The notes under the pieces are model-generated. The model did no database searches, was not told where the DNA came from, and was given only the letters and a program-made list of their open reading frames with translations. This document shows positions 1-8,674 of a DNA stretch of 44,819 bases, piece by piece. Every line of letters starts with the position of its first letter. Positions within the stretch are counted from its first letter, which is position 1. Source of the stretch: Fuerstiella sp. Its GTDB lineage: Bacteria; Planctomycetota; Planctomycetia; Planctomycetales; Planctomycetaceae. The stretch spans positions 1 to 44,819 of the forward strand of contig JAQWOH010000082.1 of the NCBI GenBank assembly GCA_029245955.1. The letters are read 5' to 3'. Made by a program: the position numbers and the translations under genes.

Positions 1-361
1 CACCGTCCGCGTCCGTGTCCGCACCGCTGTACGTCACGGCTGCCGTCTGCGTGACCGCTCCGCTGTAAACCTGTTCGCCCGTCGTCGTCACGTTGCCACC
101 CAGCTCACTGGCACCGCTCACCGTCACCGTGGACGCATTCACCGTTGATTCACTGTCGACGTGATCGGCCGCCAGATCAATCACACCGGACACCGCCCCT
201 GCAAAACCCGCTCCCCCCACGATGGTCGTATTCAATCCCCCGCCCGCCAGGGTACTCCCGAAATCGATCGCTTCACCGTCCGCGTCCGTGTCCGCACCGC
301 TGTATGTCACGGCTGCCGTCTGCGTGACCGCTCCGCTGTAAACCTGTTCGCCCGTCGTCGT
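1..361 (-). repeat. In-frame tandem repeat, 273 bp (91 residues) per unit
   Basis: Bases 1-88 and 274-361 are the same apart from one base (32 versus 305). The offset is 273 bp, exactly 91 codons, so both copies read in the same frame of the surface protein. The rest of each unit (89-273 against 362-546) is diverged but keeps the VTTTGEQVYSGAVT-like core; a weaker relative (QTYTGAVTLSGG) lies near 500-580. The near-identity of only part of the unit suggests recent duplication or gene conversion. More units probably lie left of the window. Confidence 0.85.
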
Positions 362-2425
362 TACATTCGCACCGAGATTTGTCGTCCCCGAAACGCTGAA
401 TGTCGTAACGTCTGTAATCGCCCCATCGATGTCGGCATTCCCCGTGATCTGCAGTGCATTACCACCGCCCACGACCGTATTGACCGTGTTAACGGTGGAA
501 CCCGTCAGGATGCGGTCGCCCCCGCTGAGTGTCACTGCTCCCGTATACGTCTGACTACCTGCGGTTGTCAGGTCAGTTCCGAGGGACACAGTGAGGCCCG
601 TAGCCGTCAGGGTGCTTGCGCCCGTAATCGCCGCGTTAATCGTCATAGCGCCAGTGTGATTCAAATTGACCGAACCACCACTAGTGACGATCGTCCCCCC
701 CGTGTTCTCAAAGGCAGCACCGGACGAATCAAACGCACCACCAGCCGTCGTGACCGATGCGTTGATGTCGACGTCCGTCGTCGCATTGAAGTTTACGCTA
801 AGCGCTCCGACCGTAGAGGAAATGGATGCGTCGACGGTGATCCCACCGTCTGCCGTAAACGTCAAAGTACGGTTGGCGGCTCCGATGTACGCAATTGCAT
901 CTACAACGGTAATATTTCCGACACCCGCCAAACCACTTGTTGTGTTGACGTCCACATTTGACAGGTTCAGCTGAGTCAACAACGTTGTAATGTTCAGATT
1001 GGATGGCGTACTCATCGTATCGGCGAACTGTCCACCGCCAAACGTCATCGTACCCGTATCCACAGCATTTGAAACCGTGATATCCGTGGGGTCCAACAAC
1101 AGAGTTCCATCGGCCCCGGAAACGGCACGGAGGTCGGCCACACCGCGAAATTCGAGGTACTCTTTTCCCGATACTTCGGCAAAACCGCCATCTCCGCCGT
1201 CCGCTCCTCCTCGTGCTTCAATCTGCCCGCTGAACGAAGTCACCTCATCGGACCAGACAATCACAGTGCCGCCATCGCCCTCAGCAACGGCGTCTGCCTC
1301 GATAAGAACACCAGCATCGACAAACGTCATGATTGAATTGGGAACGTCTTCATTGCTTCCCTGAAAATCTCCCCCAATGAGAATCTTCCCGCCACCCATT
1401 TCTCCGGAAGCACTGAGATGGGCGTCTTCGAATAACCCAACACGTTCACCAAACAGGTCAACGGTGCCCCCTGTTGACGTCGATGATGACACGTCGATCG
1501 TACCGGACACCGACAACGATCCCTCTGTACCGGCTTGCAGCGAAACTCGACCACCCTCACTGTGAATAGCCGCATCCGCATCAAGATTGATATCACCGCT
1601 GGCATGCAGGGTTGCGGTGTCGGCGGTGTTGCTTCCGATAAGATGCATGCTTTCGGATTCATTGATACCAACGTCACCAGTGCTGTTGAATTGCAGACTG
1701 CCGAAGTGGAGTTCATCAGCAGCGTCATCACCAATTGAAATATTCGCAGCGGTAAGAGACGCATGGCCGGCAATGTCAATATGGGCACCGTCAGCAGAAG
1801 TCAGGTCCCCTTCAGCCATGACAGTCAGGGGGCCTGTAAGAGACACATCTCCCAGTTCAAGACCATCCTGATCGATGACATCCAGACTGCTGCCATTGAC
1901 GGACAGCGTATCAAAGTCCGCACCGGCCAGGCTCACAACGCCCCCGCCGGTGATAACCAGGTCTGATACAAAGAACTCGTTCAGGCTGGTCACGAACCCC
2001 AGCTCGCCGGTCAAGGGCGTTACCACTCCGTGTGTTGGCTGGAGTGTCTGAGCGTCTATGTCGATGGCGGTGATCGGCGACAGCTGTCCGGTTGAGTTAT
2101 CAATGGTCAGCGTCCGACCGCCGTCGGAGATTTGCACACGTCCGGAAAGGATATCCGGATTCACCGGATCGGCAAACCAATTGCCGTGTTCCAGTTCGAA
2201 TTGAAAACTGCCTGAAGCAGAACTGGACTCAATGAAGAGTGCGTCGCCCGCGTCAAAACCGTCCAATTGGAGAATTCCACCGACACCAATCCCAAAACCC
2301 GCGTCCAGCAGCTGCCGTTCTTCCAGTCGTGTTACGCGCAGCTTCCCCGACGTCCGAGCGATTGTATGCGCACGGCGAGCGAGAAAGCGTTTCCGCAGAC
2401 GATTGAGAAACTTCCTTAATGACAT
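1..2425 (-). CDS. Filamentous-haemagglutinin-like surface protein, N-terminal part (runs off left edge)
   Basis: This frame is open from an ATG at 2425 to the left edge, giving 808 codons without a stop; the C-terminus lies outside. Residues 1-35 are basic, then residues around 38-46 read RVTRLEERQLLDA, which resembles the LEPR-XLL N-terminal motif of large planctomycete surface proteins. Residues about 170-440 are Gly/Asp/Ser-rich beta-helix-like sequence (GGDGGFAEVSGK, then TLLLDPTDITVS near residue 440), the pattern seen in FhaB-type adhesins just after the carbohydrate-dependent haemagglutination region. Beyond that are Thr/Gly/Val-rich repeats, including a 91-residue repeat at the edge. 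I infer a secreted or cell-surface adhesin-like protein; a classical TPS secretion domain was not recognised. The start has only a weak purine stretch upstream. It is transcribed away from the gene at 2745. Confidence 0.85.
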   Translation of the reverse strand, partial: MSLRKFLNRLRKRFLARRAHTIARTSGKLRVTRLEERQLLDAGFGIGVGGILQLDGFDAGDALFIESSSASGSFQFELEHGNWFADPVNPDILSGRVQISDGGRTLTIDNSTGQLSPITAIDIDAQTLQPTHGVVTPLTGELGFVTSLNEFFVSDLVITGGGVVSLAGADFDTLSVNGSSLDVIDQDGLELGDVSLTGPLTVMAEGDLTSADGAHIDIAGHASLTAANISIGDDAADELHFGSLQFNSTGDVGINESESMHLIGSNTADTATLHASGDINLDADAAIHSEGGRVSLQAGTEGSLSVSGTIDVSSSTSTGGTVDLFGERVGLFEDAHLSASGEMGGGKILIGGDFQGSNEDVPNSIMTFVDAGVLIEADAVAEGDGGTVIVWSDEVTSFSGQIEARGGADGGDGGFAEVSGKEYLEFRGVADLRAVSGADGTLLLDPTDITVSNAVDTGTMTFGGGQFADTMSTPSNLNITTLLTQLNLSNVDVNTTSGLAGVGNITVVDAIAYIGAANRTLTFTADGGITVDASISSTVGALSVNFNATTDVDINASVTTAGGAFDSSGAAFENTGGTIVTSGGSVNLNHTGAMTINAAITGASTLTATGLTVSLGTDLTTAGSQTYTGAVTLSGGDRILTGSTVNTVNTVVGGGNALQITGNADIDGAITDVTTFSVSGTTNLGANVTTTGEQVYSGAVTQTAAVTYSGADTDADGEAIDFGSTLAGGGLNTTIVGGAGFAGAVSGVIDLAADHVDSESTVNASTVTVSGASELGGNVTTTGEQVYSGAVTQTAAVTYSGADTDADG

Positions 2426-2744
2426 AAACGCAGTTGGCCCTTTCGCTTATGATTTAACTGGCGGCTTCAGCGAACCGTATGTATCGACAGCAAATCAGAG
2501 ATTAGTGGGGACTTCAGAGTTGAACTCGCTCCCCTCCCCTTTTCCCGTACCGACACAATAGCCCCGGGGTGGCCTGCGTTCGGGATATCCCGTTCGCAGA
2601 ACATATTACCGACTTTGCGGGGTGCATAATGAATGGATTATCGCTGCAAAACAGGTTGAACCGATGAATTCACGGATTTTAACAACACGCCCCTATACAG
2701 CCCGATGTAAGTCATAGAGCATTGTATTCTCAGGGAAAGTGCCG
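2426..2744. promoter_or_regulatory. Divergent intergenic region with a 24-bp interrupted dyad
   Basis: This 319-bp gap separates the minus-strand surface protein from the plus-strand gene at 2745, so it must hold both promoters. At 2575-2598 there is a dyad: outer TGCG/CGCA, two mismatched bases each side, and a perfect 12-bp centre CGGGATATCCCG (2581-2592). It has the size and form of an operator, but no regulator is known for it. No ORF with coding character was seen here. Confidence 0.4.
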
Positions 2745-3590
2745 ATGGATCGCCGAAAACTACTATTCTCGTTCTGGTTTGTTCTGTGCCTGCCAAATAT
2801 ACAGGCCCAACAGACCCAGACACCAGTGTTGGCTCCCCATCCTGAGCCTTTCATGGAAGGTCTCCAGACTGATCTGCCTGATTATGTGGGACTTGCTCTG
2901 AGGTGTACCAATGGCATCGTGACTGAAAATGCGGCTGATCGACATTCCGGTAACGTTGTTGCCCCCACCCTCACAGCCAATCTACGAAAGATGCCGCAAC
3001 ACATTCGCGGTGGCGGACTGTCGGAAATACCACAGCAGAACGCTCCGTTACCAAACCATTTTTCCGCCGTAAGTCGTACGATTGTTACGCTTGGCAGGAA
3101 TATGACTGCGGAGCAGGCGTCTAAGAAACTGGAGATCACCGGACCTCTGTCCGAAGTTTCTCTCAGTTCCGCCATTCGTCGGGAATCCGTCAAGGGGATA
3201 CCTCTAAAGGAACCGGAAAACAGCGCACAGAAGACTTTCGCGGCCGTGGGTGTTCAGTACGAGCACAGCTTTGCCAGGCAATTCCGTCCGAAACGAAACC
3301 GCCACCCGATCTGGTACAAGCCTCTGTACTTCGAAGACCCGAATCTGGAACGATGCGGGCGGGGTGGTGGAATCATCAATGAAGCCCTGTCCGCGGTTCG
3401 ATTCTTTGGACGAGTCCCTGCTCTTCCCATCATGCTTGCAAACGATCCGCCGGGCAGTTGTGTGCGGGCTCTGCCGGACTGTCCCACATGCCATAAATTC
3501 GGCCATGATGCTTACCTGAAGGTACCAGAGCCTGACGGAGCGCTGCTACAGATCGCTGCCGCAGTCGGCCTGATCTTCCTGATTCCGTAA
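2745..3590 (+). CDS. Conserved secreted protein of unknown function
   Basis: The protein has 281 residues. I chose the ATG at 2745 because an AGGGAAAG ribosome site at 2732-2739 sits at normal distance; a GTG six bases earlier would be too close. Residues 1-22 form a signal peptide (MDRRKLLFSFWF, hydrophobic core, then IQAQQ). The middle is low in recognisable motifs. The C-terminal third is motif-dense: WYKPLYFEDPNLERCGRGGG, then SAVRFFGRVPALP and a Cys-rich GSCVRALPDCPTCHKFG, followed by a short hydrophobic tail (LLQIAAAVGLIFLIP). I recognise this C-terminal block as typical of planctomycete proteins but cannot assign a function. The paired cysteines could bind metal or form disulfides outside the cytoplasm. 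It may be cotranscribed with the next gene, which starts 178 bp downstream. Confidence 0.8.
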   Translation: MDRRKLLFSFWFVLCLPNIQAQQTQTPVLAPHPEPFMEGLQTDLPDYVGLALRCTNGIVTENAADRHSGNVVAPTLTANLRKMPQHIRGGGLSEIPQQNAPLPNHFSAVSRTIVTLGRNMTAEQASKKLEITGPLSEVSLSSAIRRESVKGIPLKEPENSAQKTFAAVGVQYEHSFARQFRPKRNRHPIWYKPLYFEDPNLERCGRGGGIINEALSAVRFFGRVPALPIMLANDPPGSCVRALPDCPTCHKFGHDAYLKVPEPDGALLQIAAAVGLIFLIP

Positions 3591-3768
3591 GGTCGCCTTG
3601 CTGGACCTGAAAGAATTCGTGACTACCATGGGGGTTCTCACGCTGGCCTGTGTCGATTTTCCGACATCGCTGGCAAAGACAATTCTACTAGCACTCAGAT
3701 GCATAATTGCCCGATACGGCAAGACTCAGCAGCTGTTCCGTCGCTCGCGGCCAGGAAAGGAAAAGAAC

Positions 3769-4773
3769 GTGGCAGAACTCGATGTCTACAAGGAATGGCT
3801 GGGCATTCCGGAAGGCGACCGACCACCAGACCTCTACACACTTCTTCGCGTGGTTCAGTTCGAAGACGACGCAGAAAAGATCCAGAACAACTATCGCAAG
3901 CTGAACGCTCACGTGCGGAAGTATGCAACGGGACAATACCTGAAGGAGTCGCAGGATCTGCTGAACGAAATGGCCAAGGCCATGTTGTGTCTGACAGATC
4001 CGGACTCAAAACGTGACTACGACGAGAGTCAGGGGCGAGAGTTTCAGCCGGATCAGTCCGAGGGTACCGACACAGTTCTGCAGTATCTCGTTTCTCATAA
4101 GGTCATCAAACGCGCTCAGGTTTCCGAAATCGAGCACTTTGCGGAGGCTCGTGGTATTTCCCACCGAGACGCAGTTGTGCAGATGAAGCTTGCCGAACCA
4201 AGTCAGGCCACACGTGCGCTGGCGGCCGAGTTGCGGCTGTCATACGTTGATCTGGCGGACATGCTGCCGGAAGACGAAGCGCTTGATCAATTACCAAGAC
4301 AGGTCGTGAAGCGTCATACATGCCTGCCCCTGTTCGAAGATCGCGGCAAACTGATGGTCGCCTGCGTTGACGAACCGTCCCCCGAACTGGAAGACGAAAT
4401 TCGAATGCGATACGGGATGCCCATGCGCGCATCCCTGGCAGTGCCTCGCAGCATTCAGCAGGCCATCGCCAAGTACTACGCCAAGGGCATGCGAGATGAA
4501 GCAGTTGCTGAAGCGGCCCCGGTAAAATCCGGAAAAGCGGCGAAAGGCGCCGTCCCGAAACCAAAAAAGGCCAAAGCCAGTGCGGTTCCGATAAGCGACG
4601 AAGACAAAGCTCAGCGCAAACAGATCAGCCTGATCATCATCTGCTGGTCACTGATCGGAACGATCATGGGAATCCACTCCCTTGCCCTGATGGGTACGGG
4701 CGGCATGATTACCACGGGCGTCGTTGTCGCGGCCGTAGTGACCGGGATACTGAAACTGACATACTGGAAATAG
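3769..4773 (+). CDS. J-like domain / MshEN (GspE N-terminal) domain membrane protein
   Basis: I place the start at a GTG (3769) because a strong AGGAAAGG site lies at 3753-3760, eight bases upstream; the same frame is open further upstream but that part lacks coding character. The 334-residue product has four parts. Residues 1-90 (MAELDVYKEWLGIPEGDRPP, LLNEMAKAMLCLTDPDSKRDYD) resemble the degenerate J-like module found in many planctomycete kinases. Residues 105-240 match the MshEN/T2SSE N-terminal domain, which in related proteins binds cyclic di-GMP or serves as a protein-docking module. Residues 245-285 are a Lys/Ala-rich linker. Two hydrophobic helices end the protein (residues about 287-330). 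No GspE ATPase domain is present. I infer a membrane-bound adaptor or signalling protein; the ligand is unknown. Confidence 0.85.
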   Translation: MAELDVYKEWLGIPEGDRPPDLYTLLRVVQFEDDAEKIQNNYRKLNAHVRKYATGQYLKESQDLLNEMAKAMLCLTDPDSKRDYDESQGREFQPDQSEGTDTVLQYLVSHKVIKRAQVSEIEHFAEARGISHRDAVVQMKLAEPSQATRALAAELRLSYVDLADMLPEDEALDQLPRQVVKRHTCLPLFEDRGKLMVACVDEPSPELEDEIRMRYGMPMRASLAVPRSIQQAIAKYYAKGMRDEAVAEAAPVKSGKAAKGAVPKPKKAKASAVPISDEDKAQRKQISLIIICWSLIGTIMGIHSLALMGTGGMITTGVVVAAVVTGILKLTYWK

Positions 4774-5091
4774 ATGTCCGTTCGTCCTGATCCTGTTGTG
4801 TATTCAACACCACACGACCGACAACATCGTCCAGCGACACGGACATTTTCCCCGATCGTTCTTTGTACGGTCAGCCGCCGCCCGTCGTCGGCCACGTGCG
4901 GCACTTGAGACAGCACACAGCGTTCACCGTCCCGGAACACGATGATGTCGCGCCGCGAATACCAATGAAGCCGGTTTGTATGTCAGGCCCCGCGTGGCCT
5001 TAATAATTTCCGGCGACACACCACTGGTCGCAGCGTAGTAGGCATCTGCAACGGTCGTTCTGACGAAAACACTAATCCACAGCAATAACAA
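4774..5091 (-). pseudogene. Frameshifted remnant of a small secreted protein
   Basis: Minus-strand coding signal is split over frames. From a TTG at 5091 the first frame gives a signal-peptide-like start (LLLLWISVFVRTTVADAYY) and then AATSGVSPEIIKATRGLTYK, and runs out of sense near 4960. From there a second frame reads WYSRRDIIVFRDGERCVLSQ and continues VPHVADDGRRLTVQRTIGEN. A third frame continues SLDDVVGRVVLNTQQDQDER. Each segment has protein-like composition and codon use, and none makes sense alone. I read this as one gene broken by two frameshifts, or by sequencing errors. The family was not recognised and the 3' limit is uncertain because it meets the end of the gene at 3769-4773. Confidence 0.45.
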
Positions 5092-5266
5092 TCGTTAATG
5101 CCAGATGTTGACCGGCGCTGCGGAATCGCCCGGGCAGAGAACGGTACGTTTCCGGGGAATCGGGCATTTCAGCCTTTTGAACATGCGAGTCCGGGGAATA
5201 TCTGAAGAACGGCTGTTCGCACCCCCCCAAAGGGAACCCTGATACAAATCATGAACGTACGTACCA

Positions 5267-6223
5267 TCAAGGCACGTCTGCGCGAGTGGGCAGGTGCAGG
5301 TCAACTCTGGCGTGCATCGTGTACAGCCGAAACTGTCGACCGTCGTGAACAAGCTGGCCACTGGACTTATTGTCACTGACCGGCAGCAGTGGACCGTGCG
5401 AACATTTTTTCCAGACCCGCAGATCGTCAGAAACAGCCATATACGTGCACCAGTCCCGTGGCTTCATCGGTGATCCGGTCCCATGCAGCACGGCGTAATA
5501 CCGTCCTTCGTATGTTATGACCTGATTCATGGCAATCATCAGTCTGTCATATTCAGCAGGACCAGGAATGATCAGCGGTTCGTCGCTGACATTGGTCCAG
5601 ACATTCAGGTCTGTCGAAGTCGCCAGCCACACCCCCTGGTCCCGCCGTTCATAGAACAGGTACCACGTTCCGTTTTCAACGAACACTGTTGGCGTCCCGT
5701 ACGGACCAGGTGGGATCTTAGTCCCGTCGGTCATGCGAACGTCAATCGTTCCGATTCTCTGCCAGGCAATGCCGTCGCTCGACGTGAGTAACTGCGACTG
5801 ATCACCGGCCCCCTCCGCAAACATGTACAGCTTTCCTTCGTGCTGTACGACCATCATATCCTCCACCCAGAAATCGTCGACTATCGGGTTCTGCGGATGA
5901 CGACTCCAGGTAATGCCGTCCGTTGAGGTGGCGTAGCCCAGCTTCATGGAAAGCGGCGCCCGTTCAGGGTTGTATCCCGTATACCACAGGCGATAGGTCT
6001 CACCGGATTTCAGGATCCAGCCCCGTTCTCGAATCAGAGCGTCCCAGCTTCCTGGCGACGCAGAAAATACCGGGGCGTCCGTCGCAGCTGTCAAGTGCCG
6101 AAATGCAGCAGGAAGGTCCTCCGCGTACGAACATTCCGGCAGAAACGCAGACATATATATGGATATGGCGACGATAATCGCGTTGATATTCAGTCGGCGG
6201 AATTGATTCAGCATGCGCGGCAT
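5267..6223 (-). CDS. Secreted five-bladed beta-propeller, glycoside hydrolase family 43/32-like
   Basis: The 318-residue product has a signal peptide (residues 1-34, ending near CSYAED). The rest shows the repeated blade pattern of GH43/GH32/GH130-like proteins: YRLWYTGYNPERAP, LGYATSTDGITWSRHPQNPI, GKLYMFAEGAGDQSQLLTSS, TWYLFYERRDQGVWLATSTD and YYAVLHGTGSPMKPRDWCTY. Such propellers cleave or bind plant and algal polysaccharides. Catalytic acids cannot be assigned without a structure alignment, so binding only is possible. The gene stands alone, about 225 bp from the upstream minus-strand gene and downstream of no obvious partner. The end (RLYTMHARVDLHLP) looks like a natural C-terminus. Confidence 0.8.
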   Translation of the reverse strand: MPRMLNQFRRLNINAIIVAISIYMSAFLPECSYAEDLPAAFRHLTAATDAPVFSASPGSWDALIRERGWILKSGETYRLWYTGYNPERAPLSMKLGYATSTDGITWSRHPQNPIVDDFWVEDMMVVQHEGKLYMFAEGAGDQSQLLTSSDGIAWQRIGTIDVRMTDGTKIPPGPYGTPTVFVENGTWYLFYERRDQGVWLATSTDLNVWTNVSDEPLIIPGPAEYDRLMIAMNQVITYEGRYYAVLHGTGSPMKPRDWCTYMAVSDDLRVWKKCSHGPLLPVSDNKSSGQLVHDGRQFRLYTMHARVDLHLPTRADVP

Positions 6224-6448
6224 CTCCCGATGAGTCCAGAAGCACTTTTACACCTCGTGCTGCACGACATCTGGAAACCCGAGCGTGAGCAAGAGACCTT
6301 AAACGAAGCCTTTGTCAGAACATCGCTTGCTTGCGCATCGGGCTACCAGAGGTATTGAAACAACGTGTCGTAATGTATGTTTGTATCGGTACGAGTGTAA
6401 GACAATAGTGTTTTCCTCGCAGTAAGAACGCCCCGCCCGTGCAGATCG

Positions 6449-7618
6449 TTAGTCTTTCCGACGTTCGCGAGCAAGCGGCAACAGAAACTGCGCCAACAGG
6501 AAAAGCACGACGGGAGCAACCCAGACGATTCTTGCGAGCTGCAGAATCAGGGGCGGAAGATCGGTCAGTTTAGCCATAATGAGGAACGCCACCATCCCGA
6601 AAATGACGTACGTAAGTACGCCGCAGCCCATTGCAGTCATCTGTGTTTTGAAGGCGCTGCGTTCAGAGATTCCATCAAAGTAGACGTCTACTGTACGTCT
6701 GCGCCGCAGAGACTTTTTCAGGCCGGCCGTCATTTCCAGAGTATTGGAAAACTGCTCCATGTGGCGCTGACATTCGTTCGTGTCGGCAAGATGATCCGCC
6801 AAACGGGCGGCGAGGGCACTGTCTTCCGACGGCGACGTGCTGCCTGCCGGGTCCGGCAGCGCCGTGACGATGCGGCGTTCTTCACCGCTCGATCGAGTTA
6901 TAAGCAACTGTGCGTCGCTCACCGCACCGGATCCCTTCTCATCACCCGACGACGTGAACACCTGCAGTGGAGAACCTTTACGGAAAGTCAGAATGCCAGG
7001 TGGTACGTGCACATCGGAGGCGTCGGAAGCCGCCAGTGTCACTGACCGCGACAACAACCGGCCGTCCGCGCCGGGTACATCAAGCGCCGTGACCCGACTG
7101 TACTCAAAACCAAAACTGCAAAGCGCGTCGACGGCACGCAACTGCCAGCGATCCAGCTCCGAATCATCGTCGGTCAGCGGTAACTCCATCGACAGTTGTT
7201 GAATATTTCCTCCCACTTCACAGGCGGAACCGGTGTCAGATGGAACATACCAGCGTCCCGTCAGGGGAATAACGCCGAATTGGCTTTCGTCCAGCAGCAG
7301 GTGCAACTCAAAGCTATAAGCTGTGGACACTTCATCCGGGGGAATCACAATCACGTGACAGTCGGCCTGTGACGCCTGGCGAGCCAGGGACATAGACGCG
7401 TCCACATCTGCGTCCGCCACAACAACGACGTCCACCCCCGCATCAATAATCGCCTCTTCGGGCGAAGCAACCAAAGAAAACGTAATTCCGCGATCAGCCA
7501 AAGCCTCCGCCAGTCGACCTGCCACACAGCACGGCCCCACCTGATGATCCGTGGCGGCACAAATAGAATCCGCCAGCAGCCCGGCTTCGGCCAACTGGCC
7601 AATGATTGCAAAACGCAT
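6449..7618 (-). CDS. Gfo/Idh-like Rossmann protein with C-terminal membrane anchor
   Basis: The 389-residue protein begins MRFAIIGQLAEAGLLADSI, a beta-alpha-beta start like that of Gfo/Idh/MocA oxidoreductases, and has VDVVVVADADVD at about residue 65, matching the second strand region of the NAD-binding fold. The nucleotide-binding glycine pattern (GxGxxG) is not preserved, so cofactor binding is doubtful. Residues 140-290 are an unrecognised domain. Residues about 325-350 (GVLTYVIFGMVAFLIMAKL) and 358-382 (IVWVAPVVLFLLAQFLLPL) are two membrane helices, and the protein ends in a basic tail. I infer a membrane-tethered protein derived from an oxidoreductase. No clear operon partner is present. 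Confidence 0.65.
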   Translation of the reverse strand: MRFAIIGQLAEAGLLADSICAATDHQVGPCCVAGRLAEALADRGITFSLVASPEEAIIDAGVDVVVVADADVDASMSLARQASQADCHVIVIPPDEVSTAYSFELHLLLDESQFGVIPLTGRWYVPSDTGSACEVGGNIQQLSMELPLTDDDSELDRWQLRAVDALCSFGFEYSRVTALDVPGADGRLLSRSVTLAASDASDVHVPPGILTFRKGSPLQVFTSSGDEKGSGAVSDAQLLITRSSGEERRIVTALPDPAGSTSPSEDSALAARLADHLADTNECQRHMEQFSNTLEMTAGLKKSLRRRRTVDVYFDGISERSAFKTQMTAMGCGVLTYVIFGMVAFLIMAKLTDLPPLILQLARIVWVAPVVLFLLAQFLLPLARERRKD

Positions 7619-7901
7619 CGATCAGAGAACCTGACATGATCCGCAGGAAGAAGAACACACAACAACGTGTATGCTTAACGTTCGGCGGCAAGACCGACAG
7701 AGTCCCGCTGATGCAAAACGCACGAGCAGGATTCTACGCTGGATTGTCATCAGATGTGGCCACACCACAGGTTTTTCACCGTCAAATCAATTATTCTCGT
7801 CTTGCCGGATTCATACACTAAATTCAAAAACGTCCTGATTGATGCTCCGGAACTCCCGTTTGCCCGGAGAACCAACGAACACCCTTAAAGAAAGATGCCA
7901 C

Positions 7902-8543
7902 ATGCCGTCCGCTACCTCTCGTGTCCACGAACTGAATCATGCGCTGGCGGCGCACCACCTGAGCCGACTGCGGTCCGTCGACACGTCTCCAGCTGATTTT
8001 CGGCAACATGTGCAAACCCTGTCCACTCTGCTGATCGCTGAAGTTACGCGGGAATTACGGACCGAACCGTGCAGCGTGACGACTCCACTGGAAACGATCT
8101 CCGGTGAACAGCTGGCTGGTCGAATTGCCGCCGTGCCGATCCTCCGAGCGGGACTGGGAATGGTGACTCCTCTGACCGAGCTGATTCCCGACATCGAAAT
8201 TTGGCACCTCGGCCTGTACCGCGACGAAGACACGGCCCAGCCCGTTCGATACTACGACAAGCTGCCGCCGGATAACCCCGCCAGTGTGGCGCTGGTGCTG
8301 GATCCGATGCTGGCGACAGGTGGGTCTGCATCTGCTGCGATTGAAACGCTGAAAGAATGGGGAGTGCCGAAGATCTGCATGGCGTCCATCATTTCCGCCC
8401 CCGAAGGTATCGCACACCTCACGACTGAATACCCGGATGTGCCAATTTACACGTGTGTAATTGACAGCCACCTGAACGACCAGAAGTTTATCGTACCGGG
8501 GCTAGGCGATGCCGGAGATCGAATCTTCAACACACTCGGTTGA
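7902..8543 (+). CDS. upp: Uracil phosphoribosyltransferase
   Basis: This enzyme makes UMP from uracil and phosphoribosyl pyrophosphate in pyrimidine salvage, in the cytoplasm. The 213-residue length fits the family (about 208). The ATG at 7902 gives the usual N-terminus (VHELNHALAAHHLSRLR); the frame is open further upstream without family similarity. Diagnostic parts are VPILRAGLGMVTPLTELIP, the PRPP-binding loop LVLDPMLATGGSASAAIETL and the uracil-binding C-terminus PGLGDAGDRIFNTLG. The gene is followed 131 bp later by a small gene on the same strand. A purine-rich AAAGAAAG at 7887-7894 may serve as ribosome site. Confidence 0.96.
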   Translation: MPSATSRVHELNHALAAHHLSRLRSVDTSPADFRQHVQTLSTLLIAEVTRELRTEPCSVTTPLETISGEQLAGRIAAVPILRAGLGMVTPLTELIPDIEIWHLGLYRDEDTAQPVRYYDKLPPDNPASVALVLDPMLATGGSASAAIETLKEWGVPKICMASIISAPEGIAHLTTEYPDVPIYTCVIDSHLNDQKFIVPGLGDAGDRIFNTLG

Positions 8544-8674
8544 CCGATCAATCGGCTGAAAAACTGTAGATATGCTCCGTCCCGGAGGTTCGTTTGCTGT
8601 ACTGTCTATCGCCAGCAGCCGATATAATCAGAGAAATACACTTCTTAGCCGATCAACATGGACGGAGGCACCCA

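Noticed and set aside
161..961. Plus-strand ORF of 266 codons opposite the surface protein
   Set aside because: It is Arg/Thr/Cys-rich antisense of the repetitive minus-strand frame, which itself is open for 808 codons with adhesin motifs.
3598..3768. Extended N-terminus of the J-like/MshEN protein
   Set aside because: The upstream start is a TTG without a ribosome site, while a strong site points to GTG 3769 and the conserved domain begins there.
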